Origin: CAIMZW01 sp037142435
GTDB lineage: Bacteria; Actinomycetota; Actinomycetes; Nanopelagicales; Nanopelagicaceae
NCBI GenBank assembly: GCA_037142435.1
Contig: JBAXAO010000027.1
Location: forward strand, 1 to 19,208
Direction: 5' to 3'
Length of the DNA: 19,208 nucleotides
The position numbers were made by a program, and so were the translations under genes. Under the pieces are notes generated by a model, which was not told the DNA's origin, made no database searches, and saw only the letters and a list, made by a program, of their open reading frames with translations. This document shows, piece after piece, positions 1-7,851 of the stretch. Each line of letters starts with the position of its first letter. Position 1 is the first letter of the stretch.

Positions 1-5
1 AGCAT

Positions 6-47
6 TAAAAAAAGCGGACCCCGTGAATTTCACGAGGTCCGCTTTTT
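6..47 (-). terminator. Rho-independent terminator of the sugar ABC transporter operon
   Basis: Arms 9-20 and 36-47 form a perfect 12-bp stem. It continues inward, past one C/A mismatch, as a 5-bp stem (22-26 with 30-34) with a 3-nt loop. Read on the minus strand, the hairpin lies just after the permease stop codon and is followed by a run of seven U (plus-strand A at 7-13). The plus strand also ends in five T, so the element could stop transcription from either side. Confidence 0.9.
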
Positions 48-58
48 AATGAACTGAA

Positions 59-1282
59 TTAACTACCGCCGCCCTTACGGGAGATGGCATCGACGCTGGC
101 AGAGATCAAGAGAACCAAGCCAGTAACAATGAACTTGATGCCGGCTGCATAACCCAACAGACCCATTCCGTTATCGATAACGGCAACGACCAGTCCACCA
201 AGAATGGCATCGCGCATCTTGCCCTTTCCGCCGAAGAGGCTGGTGCCGCCGATAACGGCTGCTCCTACGGCGTAGAGCAGAGTCGAGCTTCCTCCAGTTG
301 TGGGGGAGACTGAGTTTTGCCGTGAGGCAAAGATCAAACCGGCCACGGCGGAGAGCGCCGAACAGATGATGAAGGCCGAAATGCGCACCCACTTCACGTT
401 GATACCAGAACGTCTTGCTGCTTCGGCATTGCCACCGACAGCGTAAAGATGACGCCCAAAGGCGGTGCGATTGAGAACAAAGGTTCCGACGACCAGTAAG
501 AAGAGAATCACGGGCACTACATAAGGAATGCCTTTGAGGCTAACGAGTTGAGGGTTATTGCTGCGCTCGAGGTTGAGGGCGTAAACCGCAACGCCAGTTA
601 CCGCAAGCAAACCAACCGTCTTGAGAACCCAGAGTTGCATGAGTTCGGTCTTCAGCCCGACCTTGCGACGGGCGTAAACCCGACGAAGTCCGCTGAGAAC
701 ATACAAAGCCCCGCAGGCAATATAGAAAATCCAACTGATCGAAACATTCATATTGCTGTTTTCAACCGAGAGCACGGTCGGATCTTCCATACGGATAGTT
801 CCGCCTTCACCAGCAAGCAACAACAAGAGGCCTTGGAAGGCCAAGAAAGTTGCCAGCGTTACAACGAAGGATGGAATACCAAGGAAGGAGACCAACCAGC
901 CGATGAAGAGGCCAAGTGCAATTCCAACGACGATGCTAATAGGGAAAGCAATCCACCATTTGAAATTGTGGTTGGTTACCAAAATGACGAGAACGGCGCC
1001 GCACACACCAGAGGAGTAACCGGCGGAGAGATCGATCTCGCCCAGCAAAAGAACGAAGACCAAGCCCATGGCGATCACAATCACCGCAGCTGCCTGAGTT
1101 AATAGGTTGGCAAAGTTGCCAGGAGTTAAGAACGAATCTTGCATAACGCTAAATACAGCGCAGAGAACGAGAAGACCGAGGACGGCTGGTAGCGCACCGA
1201 TGTCGCCAGATTTAATGCGTGACCAATAATCCTGGGCAGCACCCTTTAATGGATGAACGGTGACTTCGACTTCAGTGCTCAT
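59..1282 (-). CDS. xylH: Sugar ABC transporter permease, XylH/RbsC type
   Basis: This is the membrane-spanning subunit of a pentose/monosaccharide ABC importer (BPD_transp_2 family), 407 aa, close to the roughly 390 aa usual for XylH. Many hydrophobic segments are visible, starting around residues 30-48 and 60-80. Family hallmarks are EIDLSAG at 82-88, a GRHLYAVGGN-type cytoplasmic loop at 276-296 that probably couples to the ATPase, and GGTSLFGGKG at 345-354. The ATG overlaps the ATPase stop codon by 4 nt (ATGA), and a GGAG lies 7 nt upstream, so translation is probably coupled. Membrane and importer role are secure. Xylose as the substrate rests on the binding protein's resemblance to XylF and is an inference. 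Confidence 0.9.
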   Translation of the reverse strand: MSTEVEVTVHPLKGAAQDYWSRIKSGDIGALPAVLGLLVLCAVFSVMQDSFLTPGNFANLLTQAAAVIVIAMGLVFVLLLGEIDLSAGYSSGVCGAVLVILVTNHNFKWWIAFPISIVVGIALGLFIGWLVSFLGIPSFVVTLATFLAFQGLLLLLAGEGGTIRMEDPTVLSVENSNMNVSISWIFYIACGALYVLSGLRRVYARRKVGLKTELMQLWVLKTVGLLAVTGVAVYALNLERSNNPQLVSLKGIPYVVPVILFLLVVGTFVLNRTAFGRHLYAVGGNAEAARRSGINVKWVRISAFIICSALSAVAGLIFASRQNSVSPTTGGSSTLLYAVGAAVIGGTSLFGGKGKMRDAILGGLVVAVIDNGMGLLGYAAGIKFIVTGLVLLISASVDAISRKGGGS

Positions 1283-2043
1283 GAATTAGCTCCAATCGAG
1301 GCCACGCCCGCTGATTTTCCGGTGGTGATGAGTTCGATTACTTGGTTGGAAGTAACGTCGGCCTTGCGCACTTGAGCGGCCATCTGGCCCAAATATAAAG
1401 CGGCAATGTTGTCAGCTACTTGGAAAACGTCGTTGAGGTTGTGGCTAATGAGAATGACGCCAATACCGCTATCTGCCAATCTGCGAACAAGATGAAGCAC
1501 TTGCTCGGTTTGAGAAACACCTAGCGCGGCTGTTGGTTCGTCCAGGATGACGACCTTGTTATTCCAGAGAACGGCGCGAGCGATAGCGACGGTCTGGCGT
1601 TGGCCACCAGAGAGCGATGAAACTGTTTGGCGAATTGACTTCACGGTACGGACGCTGAGGCCATCGAGGGTCTTACGTGCCATAACTTCCATGGCGGATT
1701 CGTCGAGGACCATTCCCTTCTTCTGTTCGCGTCCCAAGAACATGTTGTGAACGATGTCGAGGTTGTCGCAGAGAGCAAGATCTTGGTACACGACCTCAAT
1801 CCCTAGGGCGGTCGCATCGCGCGGACCGTGGACATGAACTTCGTTGCCATCAAAGAGGTATTGACCGCTGTCGGGGGTATAAATACCGGCGATACATTTG
1901 ATCAACGTAGATTTTCCAGCGCCGTTATCTCCGACAAGTGCGGTCACTTCACCGGGATAGACATCAAGATTGACATCGCGCAAGACGTGAACGGGACCAA
2001 ATGATTTGTTGATGGAACGTAGTGAAAGTATGGGCTCAGCCAC
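1279..2043 (-). CDS. xylG: Sugar ABC transporter ATP-binding protein, single-domain XylG type
   Basis: This cytoplasmic ATPase powers the neighbouring permease. With the GTG start chosen here it is 254 aa. Visible motifs are Walker A GDNGAGKS (38-45), Q-loop Gln (about 87), signature LSGGQ (144-148), Walker B VVILDE (164-169) and the switch His in ISHN (201). I prefer GTG at 2043 to the upstream ATG at 2109 because GAAAGG sits 6 nt before it and family homology begins at once. E. coli XylG has two fused ATPase domains in about 510 aa. This one has a single domain and should work as a homodimer, as is common in Actinobacteria, so it is not a truncation. It overlaps the permease gene by 4 nt. 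Confidence 0.88.
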   Translation of the reverse strand: MAEPILSLRSINKSFGPVHVLRDVNLDVYPGEVTALVGDNGAGKSTLIKCIAGIYTPDSGQYLFDGNEVHVHGPRDATALGIEVVYQDLALCDNLDIVHNMFLGREQKKGMVLDESAMEVMARKTLDGLSVRTVKSIRQTVSSLSGGQRQTVAIARAVLWNNKVVILDEPTAALGVSQTEQVLHLVRRLADSGIGVILISHNLNDVFQVADNIAALYLGQMAAQVRKADVTSNQVIELITTGKSAGVASIGANS

Positions 2044-2149
2044 TGTATGCCTTTCGTTCGATCTCTTCGGGTGTCCAAATTTTCCAGAAATGATTTCCTG
2101 TATATGCAACTGCTAAATCTTAATTGGATTGCGGTAGGCAGACTATAGA

Positions 2150-2190
2150 AATAGGCGCCCAGTTTCGATTACTCGAACCGGGCGCCTATT
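2150..2190 (-). terminator. Strong stem-loop between xylF and xylG (possible partial terminator)
   Basis: Arms 2150-2160 and 2180-2190 form a perfect 11-bp GC-rich stem. An inner 5-bp stem (2164-2168 with 2173-2177) closes a TTAC loop. It lies 30-70 nt after the xylF stop and about 100 nt before the xylG start. The minus-strand sequence after the stem is only mildly T-rich. It may therefore be a leaky terminator or an mRNA-stabilising 3' structure that keeps the binding protein more abundant than the ATPase and permease. The structure is seen; the function is inferred. Confidence 0.7.
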
Positions 2191-2220
2191 CAATTACACG
2201 AACTATAGGTATCTAACTAC

Positions 2221-3294
2221 TTAGATGCCGTTCGCCTTGCAGAGAGCCTCAATGCCCTTGCAGACATCAGCGCGCTTCTGGAATCCATCAGCAATAACAA
2301 CCTTGACGTTAGCCTTGGTGATTCCGACTGGCTTCAACAAAACTGAAGGAACATTGACTGTTCCGTTGTTTGTTACGCCAGTAGCAGTTGCTGCCTTCTT
2401 GCCATTGAGGAGAGCTACTGCAAGTGCAGCAGCGCCGTTTGCCTCGGCCTTGATGGCCTTGTAAACGGTGTTGGAAAGGTCACCGGTCAAGATGGCGCGG
2501 AGACCATCAACGGTTGCATCTTGTCCAGATACGCAAACCTTGCCATTGAGCTTGTTCTTCTTGAGAACTGCAACTGCAGCGAGTCCGAGGCCTTCGTTTG
2601 CAGAAACTACTGCATCGAGCTTGCCGCCAGCCTTAGTGAGTTGTTGTTCGAAGATGGTTCCGCCCTTGACGTTATCCCAGCCAGGAACGGCTTGGTCGTC
2701 AACGAGGGTGTAAGCACCGGACTTGATCATTGGGCGGATGACTGAGTCATAGCCCTTCTTGAACAAGGTGGCGTTGTTGTCGTCTGGAGAACCATTGAGG
2801 TAAACAATGCGAGCCTTGGTCTTTCCAGCGGCCTTGAGGCAGTTAACAATTCCGGTTCCTTGTAGTACACCAACAGCGGTGTTATCGAAGGAGACGTAGT
2901 AGGACTCGGAACCATTCAAAGTTAAACGGTCGTAGTCAATTGTTGGAACGCCTTGAGCCTTGGCCTTGTCCTGAACTGCCTTGGCAGATGCGGAATCAAG
3001 GTTGACCATGATCAAAACCTTTGCACCCTTGGTGAGCATTTGATCAGCAATGGTCTGGAACGCTGTCTTGTCGCCATTTGCGTTCTGGATGTCAGCGGTT
3101 ACGCCAGCAGCCTTGAAAGCCGCGGTAAGGAATGGACGATCTGCAGTTTCCCAGCGGTTTGAAGAAGCGGCATCTGGAAGGATGACGCCAACGAAGCCCT
3201 TTGCGGCTGCGTTTGCTGAGGTAGATGCAAAACCAGTAAGTGCGAGTGCTGCTGTTGCGAGAACGGCAGTAAACGCGATACGTCGCTTGGTCAT
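2221..3294 (-). CDS. xylF: Sugar ABC transporter substrate-binding protein, XylF-like
   Basis: Exported periplasmic-binding-protein-fold protein (Peripla_BP_4 type), 357 aa from the ATG at 3294. It resembles D-xylose-binding protein XylF along its length: the IDYDR segment, YLNGSPDDNNA, SGQDA, a TVYK segment and a C-terminal IADGFQK. The signal peptide has MTKRR, a hydrophobic core and a likely cleavage after SANA (about residue 29). The lipobox cysteine is missing: the sequence reads LTGF. Four cysteines remain in the mature part (about 152, 254, 345, 352), the last two seven residues apart near the C-terminus. GAAAGG lies about 11 nt before this ATG. An in-frame ATG at 3348 would add 18 residues ahead of the signal peptide and is less likely. 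It is first in the transporter operon and divergent from argS. Confidence 0.88.
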   Translation of the reverse strand: MTKRRIAFTAVLATAALALTGFASTSANAAAKGFVGVILPDAASSNRWETADRPFLTAAFKAAGVTADIQNANGDKTAFQTIADQMLTKGAKVLIMVNLDSASAKAVQDKAKAQGVPTIDYDRLTLNGSESYYVSFDNTAVGVLQGTGIVNCLKAAGKTKARIVYLNGSPDDNNATLFKKGYDSVIRPMIKSGAYTLVDDQAVPGWDNVKGGTIFEQQLTKAGGKLDAVVSANEGLGLAAVAVLKKNKLNGKVCVSGQDATVDGLRAILTGDLSNTVYKAIKAEANGAAALAVALLNGKKAATATGVTNNGTVNVPSVLLKPVGITKANVKVVIADGFQKRADVCKGIEALCKANGI

Positions 3295-3303
3295 ATGTGA
3301 AAT

Positions 3304-3387
3304 TACCTTTCGAAGGTGCCTCTCGTGGCCAAACCTGCATTTGGCCATACGTACGAGACAGCCTTCGAAAGGTAGTCTCCACGAGAG
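3304..3387 (-). promoter_or_regulatory. xylF leader with interleaved inverted repeats
   Basis: Repeat a is a perfect 13-nt inverted repeat (3304-3316 and 3362-3374). Repeat b is a perfect 9-nt inverted repeat (3320-3328 and 3379-3387), interleaved with a in the order a-b-a'-b'. Between them, 3326-3333 and 3340-3347 form a perfect 8-bp stem with a 6-nt loop. The proximal a arm contains the xylF ribosome binding site GAAAGG. The distal arm contains TACCTT, a possible -10 (minus strand 3374-3369), with GTGACC 17 nt upstream as a possible -35. Each a arm is itself a near-palindrome, CCTT-TCG-AAGG, as expected for a protein operator. Repeats are certain; operator versus RNA switch is undecided. 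Confidence 0.7.
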
Positions 3388-3477
3388 AAAAGGTCACGAG
3401 TTAGATCTCGACAAATAGGACATTTTTGCTAACGGTTTGATAACGAAAATTGGGAATATGTGCAAGTGCCGAAACGG

Positions 3478-3490
3478 TAACCTTGCCCAG
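3478..3490 (+). promoter_or_regulatory. Possible leaderless -10 box of argS
   Basis: TAACCT (3478-3483) fits the actinobacterial TANNNT -10 pattern and ends exactly 7 nt before the ATG at 3491. There is no purine-rich ribosome binding site before that ATG. A transcript starting at the A of the ATG would be leaderless. No convincing -35 is visible. Confidence 0.3.
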
Positions 3491-5152
3491 ATGAGTTCAA
3501 TTCAGGATCACATTAGCGCTGCAATAGTGCAGATCTTGGAGAGTTCGCGGGATTTTCTAGGATGTGAGATCCCCACCCAAATCACCCTCGACCGACCTAA
3601 AAATCGCGATCACGGCGATTACGCCACCTCCATTGCGTTGGCGTTGGCGAAACCATCAGGAAAGTCACCTCGCGATATTGCCCAAATAGTTCAAAAGGGT
3701 CTCAGCGCCCTGCCCGAAATCGCTCAGGTTGATATCGCCGGTCCCGGCTTTATCAATATTACTTTGGCCAAATCCAGCCAAGGCGAAGTCGTAGCCAGCA
3801 TCTTCCGCCAAGCAGACAAATTCGGCCACACCTCAGTCATGTCCGGAGTCTCCGTAAACCTCGAATTTGTGAGCGCCAATCCGACCGGACCCTTGCACTT
3901 GGGTCACACTCGCTGGGCCGCCGTCGGTGATTCATTAGGACGATTGCTCGCCGCCACCGGAGCTTCGGTTACGCGCGAATTTTATGTCAACGATCGCGGA
4001 AATCAGATGGAACTTTTCGGCGCCTCTATTCGAGCTGCGGCGCTAGGCAAGGCGCGTCCCGAAGAGGGCTACCACGGTGCCTACATTGAAGACATTGCCA
4101 AAGAAATTGTGGCGGCGCATCCTGAAGTTTTATCACTGGAAGGCGAAGCAGCTATCTCTGCATTCCGAGATTATGGTTACGCGCTCCAGCTCAAAGATCA
4201 ACAACGCGTGCTGGATGATTTAGGTACACATTTTGATGTCTGGTTCTCTGAAAAAAGTTTATTTGAAAATGATTTCTTCAACCACAGTCTAGAGAAGTTA
4301 CGCCAGCAAGGACATGTCTTTGAACTCGAGGGCGCGACATGGCTGCGCACGACAGATTTCGGCGATGATAAAGATCGCGTCATTATTAAGTCTGATGGTT
4401 CCTTTGCTTACTTCGCGGCAGATTCGGCTTACTACATCAACAAACGCGAACGCGGATTTGATATTTGCATTTACATGTTAGGTGCAGACCATCACGGATA
4501 CGTCGGTCGACTAAAGGCAATTGCTGCCTGTGCCGGCGATGATCCCGAATACAACATTCATGTCTTGATCGGACAGATGGTCAAGATCATGGAAGGTGGG
4601 GAAGAACTTAGACTCTCCAAGCGCGCCGGAACGATTATTACTCTTGAAGAGTTAGTCGAGAAGGTTGGCGTCGATGCTGCTCGCTACACACTTATTCGTT
4701 ATCCAGTGGATACACCTATGGTGATGGATGTCGATGTGCTTCGAAGCCGAACCAACGAAAACCCCGTGTATTACGTGCAATATGCCCATGCGCGCATCTG
4801 TGCCGTACTTCGTAATGCCTCAGATTTAGGCATTGCTTATGGCGCAGATTTTGCCGCCGAATACGAACTCCTAGAGCATCATCGGGAGCGCGAACTCATG
4901 GGCTTGCTGGGCGAGTTCCCCAAGGTTGTTACAGGTGCCGCCGAACTGCGCGAGCCACATCGCATCGCTCGATACGTTGAAGAATTGGCTGGGGTCTACC
5001 ACCGCTTCTACAACGATTGTCGCGTCTTGCCCATGGGAGATGAACCTGCCGAGCCAATTCATTCTGCGCGCGCTAATCTCTGCTTGGCCACTGCCCAAGT
5101 TGTAGCCAACGGATTGGCTCTTCTTGGCGTCAGCGCTCCGGAGAGGATGTAA
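3491..5152 (+). CDS. argS: Arginyl-tRNA synthetase
   Basis: Class I aminoacyl-tRNA synthetase that charges tRNA-Arg with arginine, 553 aa, normal for the family. Order of parts: N-terminal Add1 domain (about 1-95), catalytic Rossmann fold with HLGH (136-139, the HIGH motif) after SANPTGP, a GADHHGY segment (331-337), LSKRAG (375-380) at the KMSKS position, and an all-alpha DALR anticodon-binding domain ending in the typical LGVSAPERM. I chose the ATG at 3491 because the sequence from MSSIQDH onward matches the usual ArgRS N-terminus. A TTG 54 nt upstream would add an unlikely Cys-rich extension. Only two nt separate it from lysA, the known actinobacterial argS-lysA pairing. Confidence 0.97.
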   Translation: MSSIQDHISAAIVQILESSRDFLGCEIPTQITLDRPKNRDHGDYATSIALALAKPSGKSPRDIAQIVQKGLSALPEIAQVDIAGPGFINITLAKSSQGEVVASIFRQADKFGHTSVMSGVSVNLEFVSANPTGPLHLGHTRWAAVGDSLGRLLAATGASVTREFYVNDRGNQMELFGASIRAAALGKARPEEGYHGAYIEDIAKEIVAAHPEVLSLEGEAAISAFRDYGYALQLKDQQRVLDDLGTHFDVWFSEKSLFENDFFNHSLEKLRQQGHVFELEGATWLRTTDFGDDKDRVIIKSDGSFAYFAADSAYYINKRERGFDICIYMLGADHHGYVGRLKAIAACAGDDPEYNIHVLIGQMVKIMEGGEELRLSKRAGTIITLEELVEKVGVDAARYTLIRYPVDTPMVMDVDVLRSRTNENPVYYVQYAHARICAVLRNASDLGIAYGADFAAEYELLEHHRERELMGLLGEFPKVVTGAAELREPHRIARYVEELAGVYHRFYNDCRVLPMGDEPAEPIHSARANLCLATAQVVANGLALLGVSAPERM

Positions 5153-5154
5153 CC

Positions 5155-6534
5155 GTGTCTTCACCTGAAAATTCTGGCTTCGCGCCAGAAGTCTTTTCTT
5201 CGAAATCTGCATTTACCAGTGATGAACTTGTCATCGCCGGTTGTACTGCGACAAGCCTTGCCACCGAATTTGGAACTCCACTTTTCGTCATCGACGAAGA
5301 GGATTTCCGTGATCGAGCCGCTTCTTGGAAGAGCGCTTTAGAAAAGAACTTTGCTCTTCACGCCGGAACGGTTTTCTATGCGGCAAAGTCTTTTATCAGT
5401 GTTGAAGTTGCTAAATGGATTAATGAATCAGGCATTGGTCTTGATGTCTGTACTGGAGGCGAACTTGCAGTCGCGCTTGCTGCAGGCTTTCCAACGGATC
5501 GCATTGAAGTGCACGGCAACAACAAGTCCGAAAGTGAGATTCGACGAGCCATCGAGGTCGGCGTCCGCGCAATAGTTATAGATTCTTTTCAAGAAATTGA
5601 ACGAGTCGCACGCATAGCCTCCGAACTTGGCACCATTCAGAAAGTTCTGCTTCGTATTACTCCAGGCATCGAGGCACACACTCACGAATTTATTGCCACA
5701 GCTCATGAAGATGTGAAGTTTGGGTTTTCCATTGCTAGCGGTTCTGCTTGGAAAGCGATCGAACATGTTGAAGAGCAGGATTCGCTGCGCCTAGCTGGAT
5801 TGCATTGCCACATTGGTTCACAGATATTTGGCATCGAAGGTTTTTCCATCGCAGCATCGCGCCTCATCGAACTCCTCGCTAAATATCGCGACCACTTTGA
5901 TCGGCAATTACCCGAACTCGATTTAGGTGGGGGATATGGGATTGCTTATCTGCCGGGAGAAGAGTCCGAAGATCCGCAACGAATAATGGCAGCCCTCTCG
6001 CACGTAGTTACCGGCGAATGTGCCAAGCACTCTCTTCATGTTCCTTTTATTTCCATCGAGCCGGGCCGAGCCATCGTGGGTCCCACCACCACCACCATTT
6101 ACCAAGTTGGCACCACAAAATCAGTGGAGCTCGATGGTGGCCAGACCCGCAGATATATCGCTGTTGATGGCGGGATGAGCGACAACATTCGCCCCGCGCT
6201 TTATGCCGCCGAATACCACGCCCTTTTAGCTAACCGCCGATCCAGCGCCGATCTTATTTCCAGCCGACTTGTAGGAAAACACTGCGAATCCGGCGACATT
6301 ATTATTCGCGAGATCGATCTACCTGAGGACGTGGCACCAGGTGACCTGTTGGCGATACCCGCCACAGGTGCCTATGGCCGAAGCATGGCCAGCAATTACA
6401 ACCATGTGCCAAGGCCTGCCGTTGTGGCTGTCACGGGCGGAAAAGCTCGCGTCATTGTCCGACGTGAAACTGAAAACGACTTGCTGGCTCTCGATGTAGT
6501 GGAGCCAGAACGAATGAACGAGAAGAATAGGTAA
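5155..6534 (+). CDS. lysA: Diaminopimelate decarboxylase
   Basis: PLP enzyme that decarboxylates meso-diaminopimelate to L-lysine, the last step of lysine synthesis; 459 aa, in the range for actinobacterial LysA. The alanine-racemase-like barrel carries the PLP lysine in YAAKSF (K78), then KFGFS (188-192), HCHIGSQ (217-223) and the phosphate-binding EPGRAIVGP (302-310). The C-terminal beta domain carries CESGD (377-381), with the active-site Cys and Glu, and AYGRSMASNYN (406-416). It starts with GTG 2 nt after argS, with GAGAGGA upstream inside argS. Its stop is followed directly by the hom start, so it is within an operon. The specificity motifs support LysA rather than ornithine decarboxylase. 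Confidence 0.97.
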   Translation: MSSPENSGFAPEVFSSKSAFTSDELVIAGCTATSLATEFGTPLFVIDEEDFRDRAASWKSALEKNFALHAGTVFYAAKSFISVEVAKWINESGIGLDVCTGGELAVALAAGFPTDRIEVHGNNKSESEIRRAIEVGVRAIVIDSFQEIERVARIASELGTIQKVLLRITPGIEAHTHEFIATAHEDVKFGFSIASGSAWKAIEHVEEQDSLRLAGLHCHIGSQIFGIEGFSIAASRLIELLAKYRDHFDRQLPELDLGGGYGIAYLPGEESEDPQRIMAALSHVVTGECAKHSLHVPFISIEPGRAIVGPTTTTIYQVGTTKSVELDGGQTRRYIAVDGGMSDNIRPALYAAEYHALLANRRSSADLISSRLVGKHCESGDIIIREIDLPEDVAPGDLLAIPATGAYGRSMASNYNHVPRPAVVAVTGGKARVIVRRETENDLLALDVVEPERMNEKNR

Positions 6535-7851
6535 ATGATGAGCTCAGTAAAGGGAACGCTGCGAGTAGGAATGCTCGGTTGCGGAGTCGTGGGCTCTGAA
6601 GTCGCTCGCCTCATGATCGCAAACCAGGAAGATTTAGCGGCCAGGTCCGGTGCCGGACTCGAGATCGTAAAAATTGGTATTCGCGACCTCGCGCGCGCAC
6701 ACCCGGGCATTGATCGCAAACTTTTCACCACCGATGTCGAATCAATTGTGACTGACCCGTCTATCGATCTCATCATTGAGGTCATGGGTGGCATCGAGCC
6801 CGCACATCGCTTGATCCTTACCGCGATGGAAAATGGCAAAGCGGTTGTTACAGCAAACAAAGCGCTACTCGCCAAACATGGTGCTGAACTTTTCCACGCC
6901 TCGGATGAAGCAGATGTTGATTTCTATTACGAAGCCGCAGTTGCTGGTGCAATTCCAATTTTGCGACCACTTGCTGAATCTTTAGTTGGAGATCGCGTTC
7001 AACGAGTCATGGGAATTATCAATGGCACAACTAATTACATTCTTACCAAGATGCACGAAACTGGAGCATCTTTTGAAAGTGCGCTAAAAGAAGCTCAAGG
7101 TTTGGGATATGCCGAAGCTGATCCAACAGCAGATATCGAAAGTTTTGATGCCGCTGCCAAGGCTGCAATTTTGGCGGGATTGGCATTTCATACCCAAGTT
7201 ACTGATGAAGATGTGTATCGCGAAGGCATAACCCACATCACTGCAGATGATGTCTGGGTGGCAAAAGAGATGGGTTTTGTCATCAAACTTTTAGCAATCG
7301 CCGAAGCCAATGAAACACACGGAAGCGAAGAAGAGACAATTTCCGTACGTGTTCACCCCACGATGATTCCTAAAACTCATCCACTGGCTTCAGTACGTGA
7401 AGCATTTAACGCAGTCTTCGTACAGTGCGAGTCTGCTGGCGAACTCATGTTTTATGGCCGAGGAGCCGGTGGCACTCCAACCGCTTCTGCGATTTTGGGT
7501 GATCTCGTCGCTGTCGCCCGCAACCGCATTGAAGGCAGCCTCGGACCTACTGAAACTGACTATGCCGATCTTGATATTGCACCAATGGGTGCGACAAAGA
7601 CTCGCTACTTAATCCGACTAGAAGTTGCTGATATTCCTGGAGTTCTAGCAGCGGTTGCAACAACGGTTGCAAATAACGGGGTTTCTATTTTGACGGTTCG
7701 CCAAGATGGCCGCGGCTTAGACGCTGAACTCACAGTTCTCACCCACATTGCAACCGAGGCGGCGCTATCTTCGACAGTGACCCAATTAGCTGAACTTGAA
7801 TCAGTTAAAGATGTTCTCAGCGTCATCCGCGTGGAAGGACTTAATTCATGA
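6535..7851 (+). CDS. hom: Homoserine dehydrogenase
   Basis: Reduces aspartate 4-semialdehyde to homoserine with NAD(P)H, the branch toward threonine and methionine. 438 aa with three parts: an NAD(P) Rossmann fold with GCGVVG (15-20); a catalytic domain with ANKA (107-110), YYEAAVAGAIP (131-141), GTTNYI (164-169), GYAEADPTAD (191-200) and Asp205/Lys209 at the catalytic positions; and a C-terminal ACT domain from about 355 (LEVADIPGVL). The ACT domain is the usual site of threonine feedback inhibition. The first ATG directly abuts the lysA stop, and a second ATG follows at once, so the start could be one codon later. It overlaps thrC by 4 nt. Confidence 0.97.
   Translation: MMSSVKGTLRVGMLGCGVVGSEVARLMIANQEDLAARSGAGLEIVKIGIRDLARAHPGIDRKLFTTDVESIVTDPSIDLIIEVMGGIEPAHRLILTAMENGKAVVTANKALLAKHGAELFHASDEADVDFYYEAAVAGAIPILRPLAESLVGDRVQRVMGIINGTTNYILTKMHETGASFESALKEAQGLGYAEADPTADIESFDAAAKAAILAGLAFHTQVTDEDVYREGITHITADDVWVAKEMGFVIKLLAIAEANETHGSEEETISVRVHPTMIPKTHPLASVREAFNAVFVQCESAGELMFYGRGAGGTPTASAILGDLVAVARNRIEGSLGPTETDYADLDIAPMGATKTRYLIRLEVADIPGVLAAVATTVANNGVSILTVRQDGRGLDAELTVLTHIATEAALSSTVTQLAELESVKDVLSVIRVEGLNS

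Noticed and set aside
548..1102. 184-codon open frame on the plus strand inside the permease gene
   Set aside because: It has a polar, unstructured composition, no ribosome binding site and no family resemblance. It is antisense to a clear permease with intact motifs.
1279..2109. ATPase as a truncated XylG, half the length of the E. coli protein
   Set aside because: The single domain has every ATPase motif, and single-domain partners of this permease type are common. The gene also has its own ribosome binding site and coupled neighbour.
3295..3348. Longer xylF starting at ATG 3348
   Set aside because: It would place 18 charged residues before a complete signal peptide and put the start codon inside the leader hairpin, with no ribosome binding site. 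ATG 3294 has GAAAGG upstream.
3388..3477. A tRNA gene or other stable RNA between the transporter and argS
   Set aside because: No cloverleaf, CCA end or T-loop consensus is visible on either strand. The same holds for the thrB-rho gap.
6396..6875. 159-codon open frame on the minus strand across the lysA-hom junction
   Set aside because: Its composition follows the codon bias of the two real genes in reverse. It has no domain or ribosome binding site.
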